A stretch of 64,000 nucleotides of DNA, from contig JBEKDA010000001.1 of the NCBI GenBank assembly GCA_050014595.1, positions 209,401 through 273,400 on the forward strand. Direction: 5' to 3'. The notes below the pieces were generated by a model that saw only the letters and a list, made by a program, of their open reading frames with translations, was not told where the DNA came from and ran no database searches. This DNA comes from PALSA-129 sp050014595. Its GTDB lineage: Bacteria; Acidobacteriota; Terriglobia; Bryobacterales; Bryobacteraceae. This document shows, piece by piece, positions 15,592-23,870 of this stretch (the stretch's first letter is position 1; each line of letters opens with the position of its first letter). The position numbers and the translations under genes are program-made.

Positions 15592-18018
15592 ATGACTCTA
15601 TGGAACGACGTCCGCTACGGTGCGCGCATGTTATGGAAGTCGCCGGGCTTCTCGCTCACCGCCATCGTCACGCTGGCTCTGGGAATCGGCGCGACCACCG
15701 CGGTTTATAGCTCCGCCGATGCGCTGCTGTGGAAGCCCATACCGCTGCCGCATCTGGAAACCATGGTGATCCTGGGGCAGCGCGTGGACAATCCTAACGA
15801 ATTCGACTTCGCCGCACCGGCCGATATCGAGGACGTCCGGCGGCAGAGCGGGACCCTCGAGAGCATGGCGAGTTGGGAATACGGGCTGGCCAACATCGTC
15901 AGCACGGGAGGCGAACCGGAGCGCGCGGAGCAGGCCCTGGTCAACGCGAATTTTTTCGACGTGATGCAGGTGCAGCCGGCGCTGGGGCGCGCGTTTCAAG
16001 CGGGCGAAGACCAGCCGGGCCGCGAGCGCGAAGTGATCTTCAGCGACGCCCTGTGGGGCAACCGTTTCGCGGGCGATCCCCACATTCTCGGCAAGACCAT
16101 CCGGCTGGACGATCAGAATTGCACGGTGATCGGGGTAATGCCTCCCAAGTTTGCTTTCCCGCTGGGCACGGACCTGTGGACGCCCATGGCGCCAACGCCC
16201 GCACAGCGCACTTCGCGGAGCTCACAGTCGATCGTAACCGTAGCGCGGCTCAAGCCGGGCCGCACGGTGGAGCAGGCGCAAGCGGAACTGGAAGGCATTG
16301 CCAATCGGTTGAAGCAAGCCTACCCGGACACCAACAAGAATCGCCATTTCGCGGTGTGGCCGGCGCACCGGTTTATCGTGGATCGGGAAACCAACGAGTA
16401 TCTGATCATGATGCTGGCCTCGGTCTGCTTCGTGCTGCTGATCGCGTGCGTCAACGTGGCGAACCTGCAGTTCGCGCGCGCCACCGGACGGTTGCGCGAG
16501 GTGGCCGTGCGAACCGCATTGGGGGCGGGACGCGGGCGCATCGTGACGCAACTGGTGACGGAGAGCGTTCTGCTGGCGCTGGCGGGAGCGGCCCTGGGAC
16601 TGCTAGTGGCGAACTGGGGAATCGGCCTGATTCGCGCCGGGATGCCGCCGGAGATCGAACGCTACATTGTGGGATGGAAGGACATTCGTCTGGATGGGCG
16701 GGCGCTGGGTTTCACGCTGGCGGCGGCGGTGGCCAGCGGCATTCTGGCCGGCCTGGCGCCGGCGTGGCAGAATTCGCGGCCCAACCTGACCGATGCGCTG
16801 AAGGAAGGCGGCCGCGGCGGGTCTGGTACGCGCGCGCATCACCGCTTGCGCAGCGTTCTGGTGGCGGCAGAGATGGCGCTGGCGGTGGTGCTGCTGGTGG
16901 GCGCCGGCCTGATGATGCGCGGCTTCCATACCCTGATGATCTCCGGCGAAAACCTGGAGCCAAACAGCCTGTTGACCATGCGATTGGGACTGACCGATAC
17001 GAAATACCACGAACCCTATCAAATGGCCGGTTTCTACCATGAGGTACTTCGCCGGGTGGAGGCGATCCCCGGAGTGCGCTCGGCGGTAGCCGTGACATCG
17101 CTGCCGTATTCCAATCATTCCACCAACCGTCTCTTCACCATCGAAGGCCGCGCGGAGGAACCGGGGAATGCGCCGGTCGGGATGTACCAACTGACCAGCG
17201 CGAAGTACTTCGACACGTTTCACGCCGTCTTGCGCGCGGGACGGCTGTTGACCGAGGCCGACGGGCCGGATGCGCCGCGCGTGGCGGTGATCAACCAGAG
17301 CCTGGCAGACCGCTGGTGGAAGAACGAATCTCCCGTCGGCCATCGCGTGAAGATGGGCAAGGCGGATTCCAAAGAAGGGTGGATGACGAGTGCAGGTGTG
17401 GTGGCAGATGTCGTGCATAACGCCTACGACCGGGAACCGCGGCGCATGATATTTCTTCCCTACCAGCAGGCGCCGGGACTGTGGATGGACGTCGGAGTGC
17501 GGACGGCGGGCGACCCGCTGCAACTGGCCCCGGCGGTGACGGCGGCCATCCGCTCGATCGACCCGGAGCTACCCATCAGCAACATGCAGACGCTCGAGAA
17601 ATCGCTGCACGACCAGGCCATCGGGCTGAACTACGTGGAAGTCTTCATGGGAATTTTCGGCATGCTGGCCCTGGTATTGGCGTCGGTGGGGGTCTATGGC
17701 GTGATGTCGTACATGGTGTCGGAGCAGACTCGCGACATCGGAATCCGCATGGCGCTGGGAGCGCCGCGTGGCGGAGTGCTGCGGATGTTATTCCTGCGCG
17801 GCATGACGACCGCCGCAACGGGCCTGGCGGTGGGGATTCCCCTGGCGTATTTGCTCGCCCGCTATGCGCAAGACCTGATCTACGGCATCACGGCGAGCGA
17901 CCCGGCTACGTTTGTCGGAATCCCGCTGGCGTTGCTCGGCGCGATGGCGCTCGCGATCTATCTCCCGGCGCGGCGGGCGATGCGCATCGACCCGATTGTA
18001 GCTTTGCGGTACGAATAA
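15592..18018 (+). CDS. ADOP-type ABC transporter permease (MacB/FtsX family, duplicated)
   Basis: The 808-aa product opens MTLWNDVRYGARMLWKSPGF, SLTAIVTLALGIGATTAVYS, the standard start of acidobacterial duplicated orphan permeases (TIGR03434). Two MacB-PCD plus FtsX units are visible. The first has a periplasmic domain at about 50-250 and three helices at about 265-400. The second has a periplasmic domain at about 450-650 and three helices at about 685-800, ending PARRAMRIDPIVALRYE. No ATPase gene is adjacent, which is the 'orphan' trait. Relatives export peptides or lipoproteins or act in signalling; the cargo is unknown. Neither a PadR regulator nor a second ADOP copy is next to it. Confidence 0.92.
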   Translation: MTLWNDVRYGARMLWKSPGFSLTAIVTLALGIGATTAVYSSADALLWKPIPLPHLETMVILGQRVDNPNEFDFAAPADIEDVRRQSGTLESMASWEYGLANIVSTGGEPERAEQALVNANFFDVMQVQPALGRAFQAGEDQPGREREVIFSDALWGNRFAGDPHILGKTIRLDDQNCTVIGVMPPKFAFPLGTDLWTPMAPTPAQRTSRSSQSIVTVARLKPGRTVEQAQAELEGIANRLKQAYPDTNKNRHFAVWPAHRFIVDRETNEYLIMMLASVCFVLLIACVNVANLQFARATGRLREVAVRTALGAGRGRIVTQLVTESVLLALAGAALGLLVANWGIGLIRAGMPPEIERYIVGWKDIRLDGRALGFTLAAAVASGILAGLAPAWQNSRPNLTDALKEGGRGGSGTRAHHRLRSVLVAAEMALAVVLLVGAGLMMRGFHTLMISGENLEPNSLLTMRLGLTDTKYHEPYQMAGFYHEVLRRVEAIPGVRSAVAVTSLPYSNHSTNRLFTIEGRAEEPGNAPVGMYQLTSAKYFDTFHAVLRAGRLLTEADGPDAPRVAVINQSLADRWWKNESPVGHRVKMGKADSKEGWMTSAGVVADVVHNAYDREPRRMIFLPYQQAPGLWMDVGVRTAGDPLQLAPAVTAAIRSIDPELPISNMQTLEKSLHDQAIGLNYVEVFMGIFGMLALVLASVGVYGVMSYMVSEQTRDIGIRMALGAPRGGVLRMLFLRGMTTAATGLAVGIPLAYLLARYAQDLIYGITASDPATFVGIPLALLGAMALAIYLPARRAMRIDPIVALRYE

Positions 18019-18122
18019 CTTGTAGGACGGGCCTCCTGGCCTGTCAGACTTGATTTGCGGCACCGGCGGTCTCTGCCGCCGGTTCGCGTGTCCCGAAGAA
18101 TGGCGAAGGTCAAGCACGCCCA

Positions 18123-18155
18123 AAACACCGGCGGCAAGACCGCCGGCGCTACCAG
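18123..18155. repeat. 33-bp palindromic dispersed repeat, copy 1
   Basis: This 33-bp element has a core of two GC-rich arms (CACCGGCGG ... CCGCCGGCG) around AAGA. It recurs exactly, in inverted orientation, at 53009-53041. It sits in the tail-to-tail gap between the ADOP permease and the minus-strand operon, together with another short palindrome (GGCCGGGAGGCCGG), and can fold as a bidirectional terminator-like hairpin. It is REP-like; mobility is inferred only from the two identical copies. Confidence 0.7.
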
Positions 18156-18215
18156 GGATCGCCGAGTGCGCCTTCGGCGCGCCGACCGGCCGGGAGGCCG
18201 GTCCCACTGCGGCTG

Positions 18216-18863
18216 CTACTTGTCGGTGCCTTTTTTCTCGCCAGGCCGGTACAACGTGGGCGCCTTCTTTTGTTTTTGCTCGTCTGCGGCGCGTTTCTCC
18301 TCGGCCTTCTGGTCCGCGGCCTGCTTGGCTTCCCGTTCCACTGGGCTCATGGATTCCATGCGTTCCTGCTTTTCCTTTTCCACCCGCGACTTCACCTCTT
18401 CGGTGCGCTTGCCGAGGTCTTCCTGGGCGGCGTCGAGGCTGTCGGTAGTGGTTTCGATGGCCTGTTGCAGGACGAAATCGTAACGATCCAGATCTTTCGG
18501 CTGGCTGTCTTGAAATTTCTGGAGGAGCGGCAGCATATCCTTTTCGATGCCCGCCACGGCGCCGAGGCCGGCCTGCACGTCGACGTGTCTGGCGATGGCG
18601 TCGTCGGCCACGGTATCAATGGCGTCCAGGATCTTGCAGTATTCTTCCAGCACGTCGTGGATCATGACGGAACGGCCGGGCTTGTCTTTGCCGAGGAGGT
18701 TCTTGACCAGATCGATGCGGACCTTGGAGAAATCGGCGTAGAGCTTGAGGCGCAGGTTGGGTTCCTGGGCGTTGCGGATCTGTTCCACTTCGCCGCTGTT
18801 GAGGAAGTCGCGCTGCGGCGCGGCCGGCGCCGCCAGCATCAGGCACAGCATCAGGAGCTTCAT
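18216..18863 (-). CDS. Secreted protein of unknown function, helical with charged C-terminus
   Basis: The 215-aa product begins with a short signal peptide (MKLLMLCLMLAAPAAPQ). Residues 25-130 look helical, and residues about 130-215 are a highly charged coiled-coil-like stretch rich in Lys/Glu (KRTEEVKSRVEKEKQERMES; AADQKAEEKRAADEQKQKK). No family is recognised. Its ATG overlaps the stop of the upstream gene (ATGA), so it is translated as the third gene of an operon with 18860-19309 and the TPR gene. The shared export signals suggest the three proteins act together in the periplasm or outer envelope. Confidence 0.65.
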   Translation of the reverse strand: MKLLMLCLMLAAPAAPQRDFLNSGEVEQIRNAQEPNLRLKLYADFSKVRIDLVKNLLGKDKPGRSVMIHDVLEEYCKILDAIDTVADDAIARHVDVQAGLGAVAGIEKDMLPLLQKFQDSQPKDLDRYDFVLQQAIETTTDSLDAAQEDLGKRTEEVKSRVEKEKQERMESMSPVEREAKQAADQKAEEKRAADEQKQKKAPTLYRPGEKKGTDK

Positions 18864-19309
18864 TTTTTCTTCTTCCGGCCTTCCATCACGCCCATCAGAA
18901 GATCGTCATGCACTTTCTGGACGTCGGCCTTGACCGCGTCGAGCATGGAGCGGTCGCTGTAACTCATCTGTTCCTGGAACGATTCGAGCCGGCGCGAGAG
19001 ATCGCGCGTGGCGATTTCGGCTTTCTTGAACCAGGAACTGTTGCGCGGATTCTTGCCGCTCCGGACCAGGGAATCGTAAGCCAGGTCGACGGACTCCTGG
19101 ATTTCGGCGGCGTCTTTGGCGGTGAGATCGGAATCGTTCTTGTCGTACGCCTCGCGGGCCGCCTTGAGCGCCGCGGCGGCGTTCTCCAGGGCCAGGCCGG
19201 AACGCTTTTCCAGGTTGGGCTCGGCCATGGCGCGCTTGAGGTCCGCGCGCACAACGCCAACTGGAACCAGGAGCAACGCCAGGGCGGCCGGCAGGAAACC
19301 AATTCGCAT
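18860..19309 (-). CDS. Small secreted helical protein, middle gene of a three-gene operon
   Basis: The start at MRIGFLPAALALLLVPVGVV (19309) gives 149 aa with a signal peptide ending near RADLKRA. The mature protein is mostly helical (LENAAAALKAAREAYDKNDS; AEIQESVDLAYDSLVRSGKN) and ends in GRKKKK. The ATG shares a base with the TGA of the TPR gene (TGATG), and its own stop overlaps the next ATG (ATGA), so coupling on both sides is visible. GGAGAAG upstream supports this start over a longer frame. No family is recognised. Confidence 0.65.
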   Translation of the reverse strand: MRIGFLPAALALLLVPVGVVRADLKRAMAEPNLEKRSGLALENAAAALKAAREAYDKNDSDLTAKDAAEIQESVDLAYDSLVRSGKNPRNSSWFKKAEIATRDLSRRLESFQEQMSYSDRSMLDAVKADVQKVHDDLLMGVMEGRKKKK

Positions 19310-20520
19310 CAATTCTTCTCCAGCTCTCTCTGTAATAATCGTACTCGCTGGCGGGCCTGGAATTCCTGGTCGGGGCTCTTCCCGTTGCTCAGCGCGAGAA
19401 AGCGCTGGTAGGCTTCGAGCGCGGGCTTCAACTGTTTCGAATTGTCGAGCATGAGGGCGCGCAGGAACCAAGTCCCGGGAGTATCGTCGCCCAACTGGTG
19501 GGCGCGGTCGAAGGCTTCCAGGGAGTGCCCGAAGTCGTGGGCCAGATAGAGCATTCCGCCGAGTTCGGTCCAGGTCTTGGCTTCATCCGGTTTGAGCCGG
19601 GCGGCCAGGTTGAACTGGGCCGCGGCGGCGGCGTACTGCTTCCGGTCGCGCAGGGCCCGCGCGTACATCATGTGCACGTCGTAATTGGAGGGCTCTTCTG
19701 CGGCGGCTTTTTCGAGCAGCGGCAGCGCCTTGTCGAATTGTTCGGTGTACAGGTAAGCCACCGCCAGAACCACCCGATTCTCGACGGTGGGGCTTTTTTG
19801 GTATTGCCGCTCGAGCTGCGGTATGGCGTCGGCGTACTGCTGATTGGCCACCAGCAACTCGCCCAGGTGTTTCTCGACGTTGGCGTTATCCGGAAACTCG
19901 CGGAAGATGGCGATGGCGGCCGAGGGCTGGTGGCCTTCTTCGTAAAGCTGCGCCAATTCGAGCAGCGAATCGTGATAGCGGGGATCGAGCTGAACGGCCT
20001 GGCGGAAATGCGTGGCGGCATCAGCCAGGTTCCCCTGCTGCGCCAGCGCATGCGCCCATCCCAATTCTGCGGCGGCGGATTTCGGATCCGTCGCCAGGGC
20101 CGCGCGGTAGTTTTCGGCGGCCTTGTCGAGCGCGCCGGTTTGGAGCTGGGCTTCGGCCAGGTAATAGCGCGGGCGGAATTCGGCCGGCTTCTGGGAAACG
20201 GCGTCTTCGAACAGCGGGAGGGCTTCGGCCGGGTTCTTCCGGCGCATCAGCAGAATGCCGGCGTTGAGCTCGGCTTCATAAAGCGCCGGCTTGAGTTCGA
20301 GGGTCTTGCGGTATTCGGCCAGGCCTTCGGCATCGCGGTGCAGCATGCTGTAGGCTATGCCGAGATTGAAATGGGCGAAGTAATCGGCCGGATCGGCTGC
20401 GATGGCTTTGGTGAAGGCATCGGCGGCGGCTTGGTACTTGCCGCCTTCCAGGGCCTTCAGGCCCTCGGCGCTGAAATCGGGGGTTTGCAGGAGCAACAGA
20501 CAGGCCGCGGCAACCAGCAT
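19309..20520 (-). CDS. Secreted TPR-repeat protein
   Basis: The 403-aa product has a short signal peptide (MLVAAACLLLLQTPDFS) and about nine to ten tetratricopeptide repeats, e.g. ALEGGKYQAAADAFTKAIAA, YFAHFNLGIAYSMLHRDAEG, AELGWAHALAQQGNLADAAT and TWTELGGMLYLAHDFGHSLE. TPRs form superhelical protein-binding scaffolds. It heads a three-gene operon (1-nt and 4-nt overlaps downstream), so it probably recruits the two small secreted partners or a shared target. The function beyond scaffolding cannot be read from sequence. Confidence 0.85.
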   Translation of the reverse strand: MLVAAACLLLLQTPDFSAEGLKALEGGKYQAAADAFTKAIAADPADYFAHFNLGIAYSMLHRDAEGLAEYRKTLELKPALYEAELNAGILLMRRKNPAEALPLFEDAVSQKPAEFRPRYYLAEAQLQTGALDKAAENYRAALATDPKSAAAELGWAHALAQQGNLADAATHFRQAVQLDPRYHDSLLELAQLYEEGHQPSAAIAIFREFPDNANVEKHLGELLVANQQYADAIPQLERQYQKSPTVENRVVLAVAYLYTEQFDKALPLLEKAAAEEPSNYDVHMMYARALRDRKQYAAAAAQFNLAARLKPDEAKTWTELGGMLYLAHDFGHSLEAFDRAHQLGDDTPGTWFLRALMLDNSKQLKPALEAYQRFLALSNGKSPDQEFQARQRVRLLQRELEKN

Positions 20521-20576
20521 ACTACTTCGATTCTAGTTCTTATGCCCGGCGGCTGCTCAGGCCGGAATGAGAATTC

Positions 20577-21131
20577 TCACTTCCTTCCGGGTGAAGTCAG
20601 AGGCGAAGTGGTGTCCTGCTTGGACGGGACGGGCATGGGCGCTTCGGGCGACTCGGCATTGAAATTGAGCGGAATATCGATCAACGCCGCGTGGTCGCCG
20701 GTCTCATCCAGGACGCGCAGTTTGTAATGGCGGGGCGCGACGTCGAAGACGATGTGGCCATCGAGGGACTCGGCCGGCTTGGCCTCGCGGAGGTAGCCGA
20801 TCCACTGGGACACGCCTTCACCGTTGGGAAGCTCATCGTACGAGTTACCCTGATCGTCTTGGATGGTCATGTTGGGAATGGCCATCTGCTCGCTGCCGCC
20901 GTTGACCGCGCTCAAGCGGACCAGGAAGAAGCGGTGCTCGGGGATCCGCACGTCGGCGCCGCTGCCCAGTTGGGTGAGCCATTGGGTCTCGAAGACGGTG
21001 TAAACCAAGTGTCCGACGCTCACGCGGTTTCCCATTTCGTAGGTCACGATCTTGGGTGCGCTCGGCGTGCAGCCGGTAAGCAGGCAGATGACAGCCGCAA
21101 GGGCAAGAGTGTAATGGAAATGACGCGACAT
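20577..21131 (-). CDS. Lipoprotein with DUF4352-like immunoglobulin fold
   Basis: The 184-aa product has a lipobox (LLTGC, Cys about residue 21), so it should be lipidated and membrane-anchored. The mature domain (GHLVYTVFETQW; HRFFLVRLSAVNGGSEQM; MTIQDDQGNSYDEL; GHIVFDVAPRHYKLRVLDE) matches the usual beta-sandwich order of DUF4352/telomere-like proteins. Function unknown. It precedes the secreted-protein operon by 56 bp on the same strand and might be cotranscribed with it. Confidence 0.75.
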   Translation of the reverse strand: MSRHFHYTLALAAVICLLTGCTPSAPKIVTYEMGNRVSVGHLVYTVFETQWLTQLGSGADVRIPEHRFFLVRLSAVNGGSEQMAIPNMTIQDDQGNSYDELPNGEGVSQWIGYLREAKPAESLDGHIVFDVAPRHYKLRVLDETGDHAALIDIPLNFNAESPEAPMPVPSKQDTTSPLTSPGRK

Positions 21132-21230
21132 GGCAGCTCTATTTTCCTCGCGGAAGGCGGCTGTGTCAACCCATCGGTAGCCAGGTAGCCGGCTGGCGGG
21201 CCAGGCGCCGGGATCGGTGGCCCGGAGGGG

Positions 21231-21608
21231 CTAACGCTTTTGCTCCTGCAGCAGGCGTATGAATTTCTGGCGCTGTTCAGGGGTGAGGACCTGCTCGATA
21301 CGGCCGCGGCCTTCGCTGAGCACCGTACGGTAATACTGCCAGAAATCGTTGAGAATGGATTTGACCTGATCGGATTGGGCGGGGGTGAGGTCGAGTTCTT
21401 TTTGGAGGCGGTCAAAGTAGAGAGTTTGGCCCTGGGCGGTCTCGAAACTGGGCGGGCGGAGCCGGTTATGGACGCCGAAATCCATGACCAGGGCGCCGGC
21501 CAGGGCGCCACAAAGAAAGACCAGCGCGAGGCTGATGCCGGCGATGAGCCGGGGGTTCCACGCGCGTCCGAAGGTCGCCCGTTCGAGAATGCCAGGGCTA
21601 CTGCTCAT
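21231..21608 (-). CDS. CpxP/Spy-like periplasmic protein with N-terminal membrane anchor
   Basis: The 125-aa product has one membrane helix at residues 21-43 (LIAGISLALVFLCGALAGAL). The periplasmic part has LDLTPAQSDQVKSILNDFWQ and VLTPEQRQKFIRLLQE, the L-T-x-x-Q repeats of the CpxP/Spy and zinc-resistance-associated family, which bind misfolded proteins or act in envelope stress sensing. It overlaps the anti-sigma gene by 11 nt and is the last gene of the ECF sigma set, so it is likely an envelope-stress factor under that sigma factor's control (inference). Confidence 0.72.
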   Translation of the reverse strand: MSSSPGILERATFGRAWNPRLIAGISLALVFLCGALAGALVMDFGVHNRLRPPSFETAQGQTLYFDRLQKELDLTPAQSDQVKSILNDFWQYYRTVLSEGRGRIEQVLTPEQRQKFIRLLQEQKR

Positions 21609-22059
21609 AGGCCGTCAAGGTGACCAGCATGTTGTCTTCGGCGCGCGCCGTTTCAAACGCCGGCGCGTTTTGCTGCGCCAGAATGGCTTCCGGGGAAGGA
21701 CCAACCTGAAGGCCGGCCTCGTGCGTCACCAGGTAACTGCCCATCACCGCCATCAAAAGCAGCGATGCGAACACCAGGCGGCGGCCGAAGGCCATGTCCA
21801 AACCCAACAGTCCCGCAAACCAGGGCGCCGGCTTGCTCCGGCCCACCTGCTCGACGACTCGGGTGTAGAAGCCCGGAGTGGGCTCGACAACTTCGTCCGC
21901 CCGCAGAGAAACGAACATCCCGGATAGATCCTGCATGGCGCGGACTTCTTCCCGGCACGAGGGACAGGCTGCCAGGTGCGCCTCGGTTTCCCGAAGAGTG
22001 CCCGGATCGAGCGAACCGGAGAGGTACTCCTCAAGACTTTCTATAATTACCGCGTGCAT
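21598..22059 (-). CDS. Anti-sigma factor with zf-HC2 zinc finger
   Basis: The 153-aa product has a cytoplasmic N-terminal zinc-finger domain (GTLRETEAHLAACPSCREEV: the HxxxCxxC ligands of anti-sigma ZAS domains), then one membrane helix at about residues 93-112 (LVFASLLLMAVMGSYL) and a short periplasmic tail. Such proteins hold an ECF sigma factor at the membrane until stress releases it. It lies 83 bp downstream of the ECF sigma gene and overlaps the CpxP-like gene, the classical arrangement. Confidence 0.88.
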   Translation of the reverse strand: MHAVIIESLEEYLSGSLDPGTLRETEAHLAACPSCREEVRAMQDLSGMFVSLRADEVVEPTPGFYTRVVEQVGRSKPAPWFAGLLGLDMAFGRRLVFASLLLMAVMGSYLVTHEAGLQVGPSPEAILAQQNAPAFETARAEDNMLVTLTAYEQ

Positions 22060-22142
22060 AAGCTTCTTCCCTTACGAACATGTACCACCACACCAGAAAC
22101 CTGCCCCGTTGCGGGTCTGCCGCCCGCTTGGGGAACCCAAAT

Positions 22143-22808
22143 TCATCCAGCCACCAAACCGGGAGCGCGATCCAGCCGCTGGGCCGCTTTCACCAGCCGT
22201 TGCCGCGCACGAAACAACTTTACCTTGATGGTGTTCTCGTTCATCCCCGTCTTTTCCGCCAGTTCCTCCACAGAAAATCCTTCGACTTCTTTCAGTATCA
22301 ATAACATACGGTCCTCTTCCGAGACCCGGCTGAGGAGCTTCTGAACGTAATCGCGGCGCGCCAGATCGGTATCCGCGGAAACCTGGCGGTTGACGCTCGG
22401 CTCGGTGTTTTCGACCCGCCGGACCTCATCTTCACTGAGGTCGCTTTCATAAACCAGCTTGCGCACTTTCCGCTTGCGGAGGTAATCGAAGCACTCGTTG
22501 ACCGTGATTTTATAGATCCAGGTGATCAGGGAGCTACGGAAATCAAAGCTCCGCAGAGACAGGTAAACCTTGGCAAACACTTGCTGTGCAATATCTTCCA
22601 CGTCGTTGCGTTGGCGGACGATGCCGTGGATAATGGCAAATACCTTGGACTGATAATGGTCCACGATTTCGCCGAATGCGGTTTCGTCGCCCGCCTGGGC
22701 TCTGCCGACCAAGGCGCCTTCCGAGGTGTTCTGGTAGTCCACTCTGTATTTCGCCGCAATTTCGCTACCGAACCCCGGAAGTGTGAGAGCGCCAGTCAGT
22801 GTTCCCAT
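22143..22808 (-). CDS. ECF-type RNA polymerase sigma factor
   Basis: The 221-aa product contains sigma region 2 (GEIVDHYQSKVFAIIHGIVR; NDVEDIAQQVFAKVYLSL; LITWIYKITVNECFDYLRKR) and region 4 (VSEEDRMLLILKEVEGFSVE; TGMNENTIKVKLFRARQRL). It is of the RpoE-like kind that pairs with a ZAS anti-sigma factor, and the gene for that partner is next in line. The linker between the regions is longer than usual and acidic. The exact start is uncertain because the first 25 residues are not part of the family core. Confidence 0.92.
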   Translation of the reverse strand: MGTLTGALTLPGFGSEIAAKYRVDYQNTSEGALVGRAQAGDETAFGEIVDHYQSKVFAIIHGIVRQRNDVEDIAQQVFAKVYLSLRSFDFRSSLITWIYKITVNECFDYLRKRKVRKLVYESDLSEDEVRRVENTEPSVNRQVSADTDLARRDYVQKLLSRVSEEDRMLLILKEVEGFSVEELAEKTGMNENTIKVKLFRARQRLVKAAQRLDRAPGLVAG

Positions 22809-22960
22809 ACACCGATTCGGACGTTCCCCGTCGAGTCCGGGTTTCAGCTACCTGCTGTTTCGCTTACCATTCTGCCAGAAGGCGGCCCGAAAGGCATCCC
22901 CGCCGTTCAAGCCGGCTTTTTCGCGACCGGCAGGCCGGGATGAGCATCCAACTGATTGGC

Positions 22961-22990
22961 TGTGGACTTATCCGGTCCTATTTGTATAAT
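22961..22990 (+). promoter_or_regulatory. Probable promoter of the A-type Fe-S carrier gene
   Basis: A perfect -10 hexamer TATAAT lies at 22985-22990, with a weak -35 match (TGTGGA, 22961-22966) 18 nt upstream. Transcription would begin about 30 nt before the GAGGAG ribosome-binding site of the gene at 23031. The weak -35 suggests activator dependence, but none is visible. Confidence 0.5.
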
Positions 22991-23030
22991 GGGATCGAGC
23001 ACAGACTTGGTTTTGAGGAGTTTAAGACGC

Positions 23031-23354
23031 ATGGTGCAAATAACGGAAAAAGCGGTCAGCAAGGTCAAGGAGATCATGTCATCGCAGGAACCGGCCCCGG
23101 CAGGACTGCGCATCGCGGTCGTGGGCGGCGGCTGTTCCGGATTCAGCTATTCGATGGCCTTCGAAAACACGCCGAATATGCTGGATAAGACGTACAACTT
23201 CGGTGACTTAAAGGTCTTCATCGACCAGGCCAGCCTGCTTTACCTGGACGGCGCGGAAGTTGACTTCGTGGAAACCCTGGAGGGTTCCGGCTTCAAGTTC
23301 AACAACCCCCAGGTGAAGTCCACGTGCGGCTGCGGCAGTTCCTTCCAGGTCTAA
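23031..23354 (+). CDS. A-type iron-sulfur cluster carrier (HesB/IscA/ErpA family)
   Basis: The 107-aa product starts at MVQITEKAVSKVKEIM; GAGGAG 10 nt upstream supports this ATG over a longer frame. The three cluster-binding cysteines of A-type carriers are present: C35 (GGGCSGFSY), C99 and C101 (STCGCGSSF). The length is typical. It would deliver [2Fe-2S] or [4Fe-4S] clusters to apoproteins in the cytoplasm. It is transcribed alone, with no isc or suf genes nearby. Confidence 0.93.
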   Translation: MVQITEKAVSKVKEIMSSQEPAPAGLRIAVVGGGCSGFSYSMAFENTPNMLDKTYNFGDLKVFIDQASLLYLDGAEVDFVETLEGSGFKFNNPQVKSTCGCGSSFQV

Positions 23355-23482
23355 GCCAACCGCGAACCGGTGAGTTTCGGGGCGTTTCCTCGGCGCAAGG
23401 GGAAGCGCCCTTTTTCGTTGGTGTACCGATCTTGTACGACACCGGGACCTGGGCAGGAAAGAGAGTCCCCGATGTCGGCGCT

Positions 23483-23758
23483 TTACTGGCCTTCCAGATG
23501 GTCGAGCCGCTGCTCGTGGGCTTCGGCGATGTGGGCGAGCCGGTTAATGAATTTGTCGGTCTGGCTCATCAGGGCGGCGAGTTTTGCGATGTCGGCGGTC
23601 ACCTGTTGAAGTCGTTCGTCGTTCTTGAGTTGCGCAGCGGCGATGAGTTCGACGGTTTGTGTGAGCGCTTCGTGCCGTTCGGTGAGCCGATCCAGTCGTT
23701 GGTCGATGTTGGGTGGGTTGGCGTCGTTCATGAAGCCGTGGCGTGCTCCTCTCTCCAT
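23483..23758 (-). CDS. Small coiled-coil protein, paralogue of the gene at 41569
   Basis: The product is 91 aa (or 82 aa if it starts at MNDANPPNIDQRL). It is a continuous heptad-like helix, ending FINRLAHIAEAHEQRLDHLE. The last 22 residues are nearly identical to those of the 85-aa protein at 41569-41826, and the DNA matches over about 65 bp. Function unknown; a short trimeric or tetrameric coiled coil is likely. It lies directly before the M16 peptidase gene on the opposite strand. Confidence 0.6.
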   Translation of the reverse strand: MERGARHGFMNDANPPNIDQRLDRLTERHEALTQTVELIAAAQLKNDERLQQVTADIAKLAALMSQTDKFINRLAHIAEAHEQRLDHLEGQ

Positions 23759-23870
23759 GTTACTTCACCACCAACTTGTTCGGCGGAGCGGCCCTGCCTC
23801 TTGGGGCTAGCCGCCGGATTTCTTTCGTGACCTCCTTCCTGCTTCTTCGTCCTGCTATAATCCGGGAAAA

